DNA from: CAYICL01 sp964361885
GTDB taxonomy: Bacteria > Patescibacteriota > Microgenomatia > UBA1400 > CG1-02-47-37
Direction of reading: 5' to 3'
Assembly: GCA_964361885.1 (NCBI GenBank)
Contig: CAYICL010000015.1
Coordinates: 1-15,482, forward strand
DNA: 15,482 bases
Shown here: positions 10,330 to 15,482 of the stretch, piece after piece
Numbering within the stretch: the stretch's first letter is position 1
Layout of the letters: the number at the start of each line of letters is the position of its first letter
Made by a program: the position numbers and the translations under genes
The notes under the pieces: generated by a model
Database searches by the model: none
The model's input: only the letters and a program-made list of their open reading frames with translations
What the model was told of the DNA's origin: nothing

Positions 10330-11253
10330 ATGAAACGTTTTTTACCCCTAGCCATATTACTCACCACCGTTCTCTTGCTTTCCGGCTGCACTATTTTTCC
10401 TAGCCGCAAAAAAGCCGCCTTAAATGTTACCACCACTCCTAAGGCCACTATCTTTCTGGATGGTGAGCATTTAGGCCAAACTCCTTACTATAACGAAAAA
10501 CTCAAGAGCGGCGAATATGTTTTAAAAATCGTGCCTGAATCCTCCGGTCAAGCCTTAACTCCCTGGGAAGGCCGGGTGAATTTAAGCCCCGGAATCCTCA
10601 CTGTCGTTAACCGCGAGCTGGGTTTAACCCAGGAGTTGTCCAGCGGCGAAATCTTATCTTTCGAGCCTCTGGCTGATAAAAAAGCCGCCTCTATCTCTAT
10701 TGTTACCACCCCTGATGGTGCCGTGGTTAATCTTGACGGCGAACCCCGTGGTTTTGCTCCCTTATCCATTGACAACATTTCCGAAGGTGAACATATCTTG
10801 GTGGTTAATTCCCCCGGCTATCAGGAAAAATCCATTAAAGCCAAAACCGTTAAAGGCAACAAGCTGATTGCTTCAATTCAATTAGCCAGAATTGCCACCG
10901 ACACCGCGTCTTCCGGAGAATCAGAAGCCACTCCTTCTGCGTCACCTAAAGCTTCACCTCAGGCCAGCCCGACTACTAAAACCTCGCCATCACCCTCTAT
11001 TAAGGCGTCTCCCAAGTCCAGCCCGACCGCTAATCTTGCCAGACCTTATGTTCAAATCGACTCGCCTGATGTTGGTTGGGTTAATGTTAGAAGTGAACCC
11101 AGCACGGCTAAGGGTGATGAGACCATTTTAACCAAAGTTGACCACGGCCAGCAATTTCCTCTGCTTAGCGAGCAATCCGGTTGGTATCAGATAGAATATG
11201 AAACCGGCAAAAAAGGCTGGATCTCCGGTAAATACGCTGAAAAGTTTGAGTAA
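10330..11253 (+). CDS. Surface lipoprotein with two PEGA domains and a C-terminal SH3 domain
   Basis: 307 residues. A signal peptide (1-19) ends in the lipobox LLLSGC, with Cys20 as the lipid-attached residue, so the protein is tethered on the outer face of the membrane. Two PEGA-type beta domains follow at about 31-97 (TTTPKATIFLDGEHLGQTPY) and 121-187 (TTPDGAVVNLDGEPRGFAPL). A Ser/Pro/Thr/Lys-rich stalk occupies 190-236, and a bacterial SH3 domain 238-305 ('VNVRSEPSTAKGDETILTKV', 'GWYQIEY', 'GKKGWISGKYAEKF'). PEGA and SH3 domains usually bind envelope polymers, so a wall-binding or scaffold role is likely. An in-frame ATG at 10312 would put the -10 box inside the gene and hide the signal peptide start; ATG 10330 is preferred. 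No enzyme motif is present. Confidence 0.9.
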   Translation: MKRFLPLAILLTTVLLLSGCTIFPSRKKAALNVTTTPKATIFLDGEHLGQTPYYNEKLKSGEYVLKIVPESSGQALTPWEGRVNLSPGILTVVNRELGLTQELSSGEILSFEPLADKKAASISIVTTPDGAVVNLDGEPRGFAPLSIDNISEGEHILVVNSPGYQEKSIKAKTVKGNKLIASIQLARIATDTASSGESEATPSASPKASPQASPTTKTSPSPSIKASPKSSPTANLARPYVQIDSPDVGWVNVRSEPSTAKGDETILTKVDHGQQFPLLSEQSGWYQIEYETGKKGWISGKYAEKFE

Positions 11254-11291
11254 GAATTATCAATTATTCTGCCCCACTTTAAGAAAGTTAT

Positions 11292-11834
11292 ATGACATGG
11301 GGAGAAATACTTCCACCTGAAGAAAGAAACCTGCCGCCGCTTAACGAAAGAAAGTATCAAGACCCCTTTTTGCCAGGCAGAAAAAGAGTCCTATATTGTC
11401 AAGCACTGGCGTGGCTAGACATTCAAGGTGAGCCATACGATAATTCTTTTTCTTTAGCGCGAAAGATTTTGCCAAAGATACATAAAAATTTAAAAGACAA
11501 CTGTCGAGCCCTTAGTTTTAACACTACTGTTCTGGGGCAAGAAAGAAGAATAGAGATATTTTCTGGACCCAGCAACGAAGCTATTTATGAACATTGGCAA
11601 GACTTCTTTTCATTTAAAGCCTTTGCAGACATGTTATTTGATCAATCCCAGTCTTTTATTAGAGTTTCCATATTTAAAGGGGCCAAGAGGGAAAAAAGCG
11701 TGGTTTTCCTAAGAAATAATAATGAGATTAAAGCAGTAGAGAAGCAGAGAGATGTAACTGAAGAGAGGGTAATATTCTGGGAGTCAGTTTTTAAAGATAT
11801 TGGTAGCTCGGCAATTAAACCAGATTTAGCCTAA
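11292..11834 (+). CDS. Hypothetical protein, 180 residues, unrecognised
   Basis: I do not recognise this protein. It has no signal peptide or membrane segment and is rich in charged residues, so a cytoplasmic role is likely. Visible features are a Pro/Glu-rich start (LPPEERNLPPLNERKYQDP), a central aromatic region (IYEHWQDFFSFKAFADMLF, about 98-116) and a basic segment (FKGAKREKSVVFLR). The second half could form a small alpha/beta fold. The first ATG (11292) is used; no Shine-Dalgarno is visible and no convincing promoter was found in the 38-base gap, which holds only an imperfect palindrome at 11253-11270. AGA codons are more frequent than in flanking genes. Its stop overlaps the convergent UbiA-like gene by nine bases, with no terminator between. 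Confidence 0.7.
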   Translation: MTWGEILPPEERNLPPLNERKYQDPFLPGRKRVLYCQALAWLDIQGEPYDNSFSLARKILPKIHKNLKDNCRALSFNTTVLGQERRIEIFSGPSNEAIYEHWQDFFSFKAFADMLFDQSQSFIRVSIFKGAKREKSVVFLRNNNEIKAVEKQRDVTEERVIFWESVFKDIGSSAIKPDLA

Positions 11835-12752
11835 TCCGTACAAAATTCCTACCACCATTAACATCCAAAGACTGACGGTTATTAGCATTGGCTTGTCAGC
11901 CGTTAATATCTTTTCTGGCGACTCTCCCTGATTTTTCTCATAAATCAGTTGCAAGTAGCGCATCACCCCGTAAATCACTATCGGAATTGTCAACATCAGC
12001 CATTTTTCTGACCTGAAAGTCCGGGGTAAATACGATAAAAGCGTCAGCGCCTTGCCCTTAAAACTAAACACCGGAAACATAAAAGTAAACAAAGCATAAG
12101 TCAGCCAGGTAGTATTGGCAAACATGGCCGTATACAAATCCAGCAGCTTTTCCGGGTATCTTCCTAACACCTTTCTTGTCTCGATTTTCCCCTGAATTAA
12201 AGTTAGTTCGCTTCTTCTCTTGCCAACAGCTAAAAACAAAGCAAAGGAAATAATGCATAATAACAGCCAGACATTAATGTGAGCCCCAATAATAAAAGCT
12301 CCGCTGTAAACCCGGATAATAAATCCCAAAGCAATTACCATTACATCCATAATCGGTGTATTTTTCAACCAACAGGTATAAACAATTTGTAAAATTAAGT
12401 AAGCCACTAAGGTCAGAAATAAAAAGAACGACAAACTCCAGCCCAAGTAGAGACTAATCAAAAGCCCACTAATACTCACAAACAAAGCCAGTGGTACCGG
12501 CAGCTCTTCGGAAGCCAGCGGCCGATTTTTTTTGAAAGGATGTTTTCTGTCCGATTCCAGATCAACAATGTCATTAAAGATATAAATCGAACTGGTCAGG
12601 ATTGAAAAAATTACCCAGGCTCCGACCACTGTCCAAAACTTTTCCGGAATAAACAACCAACCGGAAAACACTAAACCAGTAAATAAACTCAGGTTTTTTA
12701 GCCACTGTCGCGGTCTGGCCTCTTTAAAAAGTAGGTAGCTGTATTTAACCAT
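11826..12752 (-). CDS. UbiA-family prenyltransferase, decaprenyl-phosphate phosphoribosyltransferase-like
   Basis: 308 residues with about eight to nine membrane helices. It carries the family's first Asp-rich motif, NDIVDLESDRKHPFKKNRPLA from residue 60, and the second region YTCWLKNTPIMDVMVIALGF followed by IRVYSGA. The combination RPRQWLKN (13-20) plus DRKHPxKxxRP is typical of the DPPR synthase branch (mycobacterial Rv3806c). That enzyme transfers 5-phosphoribose from PRPP to decaprenyl phosphate, making a lipid donor for arabinose-type polymers. Whether this enzyme uses PRPP or another substrate is inferred. The ATG at 12752 lies 55 bases inside the end of the WecA-like gene; a later start would remove the RPRQWLKN segment. 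Last gene of the minus-strand operon, convergent with the 180-residue protein. Confidence 0.87.
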   Translation of the reverse strand: MVKYSYLLFKEARPRQWLKNLSLFTGLVFSGWLFIPEKFWTVVGAWVIFSILTSSIYIFNDIVDLESDRKHPFKKNRPLASEELPVPLALFVSISGLLISLYLGWSLSFFLFLTLVAYLILQIVYTCWLKNTPIMDVMVIALGFIIRVYSGAFIIGAHINVWLLLCIISFALFLAVGKRRSELTLIQGKIETRKVLGRYPEKLLDLYTAMFANTTWLTYALFTFMFPVFSFKGKALTLLSYLPRTFRSEKWLMLTIPIVIYGVMRYLQLIYEKNQGESPEKILTADKPMLITVSLWMLMVVGILYGLG

Positions 12753-13792
12753 ATTAAAACTCCGCCAATTATTACACCAAGTACCACGATTGTATAGAGT
12801 TTCTCTTGGCTATTCAATTGCAATGCTATCAGTCCAAGAATCGCCGATATTAACCAGTAAAATACGGCAATTCGTCTTTTGCCCCAGCCCAAATCCATCA
12901 ATTTATGGTGTAAATGCCCCCGGTCTCCCCAAACCGGCGACCTGCCTCTTAATAATCTTCTCATTATGCTGTAAAGCGCGTCTATCATTGGAACGCCTAA
13001 CACCAAAATCGCTGTCGCCACCTTGGCTCCGGATAAGATTGCCAGCACTGCCAAAAAATACCCGGCTAAACTGCCGCCCCCATAGCCCGGCATAATCTTT
13101 TGCGGATAAAAATTCCAGGGTAAAAACCCTAAATAAGCTCCGGCCAGGATAAAAGCTAAAACAATCACCGGCCATTGAGTCACATCATCCACAAATCTTA
13201 AGCTTAAAACCCCAATCACTGTGGCCGCCACCACTACAATTCCCGGCAACTGCCCGTCTAACCCTTTTGCCCAGTTAACAAAGTTCATCGCTCCCACGAT
13301 CCAAATCAGCGCCATGATGTCTGCCCAAATCCAGATAGTTCTTAGCTTGCCTAAAAAGAAAAACGGAATTTGGGGTTGAGATAACGAAATCACCGCTCCG
13401 GCCTTAAACGGATTACTGATATAAGGGACACCAATTCCCACTCCCACTACCAGACCGGCTGCCAAAAACCCCAACCCCAGCCGCCAGTACGGATTTATAT
13501 TCTTAATATCATCTATCATTCCCACAAGAGTTAATATTAAAGCCCCGGCCAAAATTCCCAGTAAATGTTTATCAATCGGCAGCCAGATTAAACTGGCAAT
13601 CAAAATGCTTAAAAAAATTGCCACTCCGCCGCCCCTGGGCACCGGATACTGATGTACTACCTTAGGATGGGTTTGTTTGGTTGGATCATCCAGCCAGTTC
13701 ATTTTTTTATAAATCCATATCACCACCGGCGTCATTAACCCGGACAAAATCAAAGCCGCTGCTGTTGGTTTAATCAATTGAACTAGGCTCAT
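12698..13792 (-). CDS. WecA/TagO/MraY-family polyprenyl-phosphate sugar-1-phosphate transferase, divergent
   Basis: 364 residues, about ten to eleven membrane helices. The family is clear from PVPRGGGVAIF (50-60), GMIDDIKNINPYWR (Asp94-Asp95, the catalytic DD), the NFVNWAKGLDGQ loop (170-181) and GDRGHLHHKLMDLGWGKR (289-306, the HLHH motif). Such enzymes transfer a sugar-1-phosphate from a UDP-sugar to undecaprenyl phosphate and start the synthesis of envelope polymers on the inner face of the membrane. Two usually acidic positions differ: NxxNxxDGxDG has Lys176 instead of Asp, and the usual GDxGS is GYGGGS (236-241). I associate this form with a CPR subfamily, so it may be active with altered chemistry. 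It begins one base after the stop of the small membrane protein gene. Confidence 0.9.
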   Translation of the reverse strand: MSLVQLIKPTAAALILSGLMTPVVIWIYKKMNWLDDPTKQTHPKVVHQYPVPRGGGVAIFLSILIASLIWLPIDKHLLGILAGALILTLVGMIDDIKNINPYWRLGLGFLAAGLVVGVGIGVPYISNPFKAGAVISLSQPQIPFFFLGKLRTIWIWADIMALIWIVGAMNFVNWAKGLDGQLPGIVVVAATVIGVLSLRFVDDVTQWPVIVLAFILAGAYLGFLPWNFYPQKIMPGYGGGSLAGYFLAVLAILSGAKVATAILVLGVPMIDALYSIMRRLLRGRSPVWGDRGHLHHKLMDLGWGKRRIAVFYWLISAILGLIALQLNSQEKLYTIVVLGVIIGGVLIWLNTATYFLKRPDRDSG

Positions 13793-13793
13793 A

Positions 13794-14201
13794 TTAAATC
13801 ACCAACCAAATTACCTTAATCAAGCCAATCAACGCCATCACCGTCACTAAACTGGCCATGCCCGTTACCAGCCGAGCCAATAACTTATCTTCCGCTACTA
13901 CTTCACCGCTAAATCTAATTGCTACCATCTCTATTATTAAACCAATCAGCGGTATCAGCCATAACCCCCAAGCTGATATTAACTGGCTTTCTCCGTAGGG
14001 CCGGCTGTACACCAATGGTACCTCGGGTGGCAGCCATTTCCAGGTAATGGCTAAAAGCATTAAACTCAAACCCAAGCCGATTAAACCCACTCTTAGGATT
14101 AATTTCATTACCGGATCTTCTGCCAGGTTGTCAATTTGACTCTTTACCTGGCTTAAACTAACTTTGGAGTTTCCCAACAGCCTTGGCTGGATTATTTTCA
14201 T
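13794..14201 (-). CDS. Small three-helix membrane protein, DUF1648-like segment
   Basis: 135 residues. A basic, polar N-terminus (1-30) precedes three membrane helices at about 34-54, 76-96 and 109-134. The loop WLPPEVPLVYSRPYGESQLI (55-74) resembles the 'LPxxVPxHxxxxG' pattern of DUF1648 proteins, which is a weak similarity. No catalytic motif is apparent. Its start overlaps the stop of the glycosyltransferase gene by four bases (ATGA), and the WecA-like gene follows after one base. It is therefore a fixed member of the envelope-glycan operon and may be an accessory subunit of one of the neighbouring membrane enzymes. Function unknown. Confidence 0.8.
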   Translation of the reverse strand: MKIIQPRLLGNSKVSLSQVKSQIDNLAEDPVMKLILRVGLIGLGLSLMLLAITWKWLPPEVPLVYSRPYGESQLISAWGLWLIPLIGLIIEMVAIRFSGEVVAEDKLLARLVTGMASLVTVMALIGLIKVIWLVI

Positions 14202-15482
14202 AATACCCGTCTATAAATCAAAGCTTGCCCCAGCTTGTCAATTAACACATAATCAGTTGCCAGTCTGGTCTGTAGCTCCGGGAACTCCCGTTTTTCATAC
14301 TCCACTACTACTACTACCTTGGGCCGGTAAGCATCAAAGGCCTTCATGGTTTCTTCAAACCCGTTAAAATCAATCACATGATAAGCCACCGTGTATCTAC
14401 CGACCGGCAAACGGTTGGCTAAAGCATAAATAGCCGGTTCGTCTCCCCAAACAAAGATTCTGTCTTTGGTTAAGGTTTTCGCTCGTAGATATTTAGCCAC
14501 TTTATAGTTTTGATCTACCCGGGGGTCAAAATAATTTCTATACTCTTCTTGGCTTTTTTTACCTAAAACCATCTCGGTAAAGTTTTGATAATAGGCCACC
14601 ACCGGATACTGCCAAAACCTGAATTGATAATAAAACCAACCGGTTCCCGCCGCCACGATTAAGATGATCATTTTTAATAACTTCCTTTTGCCGAATAAAA
14701 AGTAACTGAATAATATTGCGAGCGGTACTGCCGGCTGAATTAAGTAGTGCGGATAAGGCCGCTCTGACAACAAAGCCCCAAATAAGGCCAGTAAAAACCA
14801 AACTACCATTAATCTGGCCCCTTGGGATAACTGATACTTTTTTGCTGTTAGCCAAAATACTCCTAAAGTTAAGATCAATAATCCAGTCCTTATAATCAAT
14901 GAATGTTCACCAGTCTTCCAGGAAGCCAGGTAGCCAAAATTTTGCATCAAAGCCGACCGCCAGTACGGCTCAAATCCGCCTTTAAAGTAAAAATAAACTA
15001 AACTTAAAGCCGTCGGCAGTAAAAACCCCACGATCATTAACCAGGCCTTTTTATCAAACTTGGAGAAAAAAATTAACCAAATCATTAATGCCCCAAAATC
15101 AAGTCCTGCCGGCACTTTCAGCATAAAGCCCAGGTTAAAAATCAAACCTATCCCAAACCAACTCCACATTTCATTTCGAATTTCGTGCTTCGAATTTCGT
15201 GCTTTCTGGAATGCTAATAGCATTCCCAGAATCACCGGTAAAACAATAAATATCTCCGCGTTAGCCACATTGCCTTCAAAGATTGTAGTCAATCCAATCA
15301 TGGCTAAAGTCGATAACTGCCAAGCCGCCTTTTTTTTGGGAAAGAGCACTTGCATCAGTTTGTAAAACACTGCCACCGCTGCCCCAAACCAGACCATCAA
15401 TATCAGCCGGAAATAAAACACCTTGCCAGCCACGCCAGCCAACAGATAAAGCAAAGGTGGTTTATTATCATGAATGTCCCGG
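14198..15482 (-). CDS. GT39/ArnT-like membrane glycosyltransferase, N-terminus outside the window
   Basis: About 427 residues are in the window and the gene enters from the right edge. The frame stays open to the last base and reads RDIHDNKPPLLYLLAGV there, the extracytoplasmic loop motif (D...KPP) of PMT/ArnT-type transferases, so a TTG at 15454 is not the true start. About eight to ten membrane helices follow, then a C-terminal extracytoplasmic domain (about the last 110 residues: 'TKDRIFVWGDEPAIYALANR'). The family takes sugars from polyprenyl-phosphate donors on the outer face of the membrane and adds them to lipids, proteins or glycans. The operon also encodes a polyprenyl-phosphate sugar transferase and a DPPR-synthase-like enzyme that could supply such donors. 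A 14-base tandem repeat lies in a cytoplasmic-loop segment. Acceptor unknown. Confidence 0.87.
   Translation of the reverse strand, partial: RDIHDNKPPLLYLLAGVAGKVFYFRLILMVWFGAAVAVFYKLMQVLFPKKKAAWQLSTLAMIGLTTIFEGNVANAEIFIVLPVILGMLLAFQKARNSKHEIRNEMWSWFGIGLIFNLGFMLKVPAGLDFGALMIWLIFFSKFDKKAWLMIVGFLLPTALSLVYFYFKGGFEPYWRSALMQNFGYLASWKTGEHSLIIRTGLLILTLGVFWLTAKKYQLSQGARLMVVWFLLALFGALLSERPYPHYLIQPAVPLAILFSYFLFGKRKLLKMIILIVAAGTGWFYYQFRFWQYPVVAYYQNFTEMVLGKKSQEEYRNYFDPRVDQNYKVAKYLRAKTLTKDRIFVWGDEPAIYALANRLPVGRYTVAYHVIDFNGFEETMKAFDAYRPKVVVVVEYEKREFPELQTRLATDYVLIDKLGQALIYRRVL
15175..15202. repeat. Two tandem copies of a 14-base repeat inside the glycosyltransferase gene
   Basis: TTCGAATTTCGTGC occurs at 15175-15188 and again at 15189-15202 with no mismatch. 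On the coding strand it gives QKARNSKHEIRNE, a polar loop between membrane helices. The unit is not a multiple of three. The NSKHEIRN-type peptide resembles a repeat that I associate with many CPR and other environmental genomes. Confidence 0.75.

Noticed and set aside
11253..11270. Palindrome AGAATTAT-CA-ATTATTCT as terminator or operator
   Set aside because: It has a central mismatch, is AT-only apart from one pair at each end, and no T-run follows.
12790..13175. Open frames opposite and within the WecA-like gene
   Set aside because: No motif or start signal; the WecA-like protein explains the sequence fully.
15452..15454. TTG as the start of the glycosyltransferase
   Set aside because: The frame stays open to the window edge and encodes the conserved RDIHDNKPP motif before this codon, so the gene is simply cut by the window.

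Overview
The window looks like a chromosomal segment of a small-genome bacterium of the Candidate Phyla Radiation (Patescibacteria), most likely Microgenomates-like. This is inference from several gene families I recognise as typical of that group: a membrane-anchored solute-binding protein without permeases, a polymerase-beta-like nucleotidyltransferase, a PEGA/SH3 lipoprotein, a GT39-type glycosyltransferase next to a divergent WecA-like enzyme, and AbrB-regulated toxin modules. Supporting features are very short or absent 5' leaders, extended -10 promoters and a tRNA without an encoded CCA. No phage, insertion sequence or CRISPR array is visible.

Layout. (1) Positions 1-203, minus: start of a VanW/PG_binding_4-type envelope protein that runs off the left edge, diverging from (2) 245-3693, plus: solute-binding protein, nucleotidyltransferase (broken by a frameshift), an RfaE2/TagD-like nucleotidylyltransferase, and an AT-rich GNAT acetyltransferase. 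(3) 3724-4645: a small Cys-containing protein, then an AbrB-type antitoxin with a Doc/Fic toxin behind a double operator. (4) 4647-6734: a CIRCE-like heat-shock operator, groES, groEL and a strong terminator. (5) 6756-7894: a decayed gene, a metallo-beta-lactamase-fold hydrolase and a truncated membrane protein. (6) 7862-9299: an AbrB/PIN (VapBC-like) toxin-antitoxin pair translationally coupled to a short-chain dehydrogenase. (7) 9301-10321: minus-strand M23 peptidase and tRNA-Cys, with divergent promoters around 10268-10321. (8) 10330-11834: PEGA/SH3 lipoprotein and an unrecognised 180-residue protein. (9) 11826-15482, minus: an overlapping four-gene envelope-glycan operon (GT39-like glycosyltransferase, small membrane protein, WecA/TagO-like phosphotransferase, UbiA/DPPR-synthase-like enzyme).

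How it works together. Much of the region serves the cell envelope: polyprenyl-phosphate-linked sugar chemistry on the right, and a surface lipoprotein, an M23 hydrolase, a VanW-like protein and a tethered sugar-binding protein elsewhere. The groESL operon is the only plain housekeeping unit and is flanked on both sides by toxin-antitoxin modules. The most interesting signals are several genes interrupted by single-base indels in or next to short A/T runs (recent decay, frameshifting or sequencing error), a palindromic insert fused in frame into a nucleotidylyltransferase, a recurrent TGn-extended -10 promoter placed almost on the start codon, repeat operators on both toxin-antitoxin promoters, and a start codon inside a perfect hairpin. 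None of these alone proves a new system.
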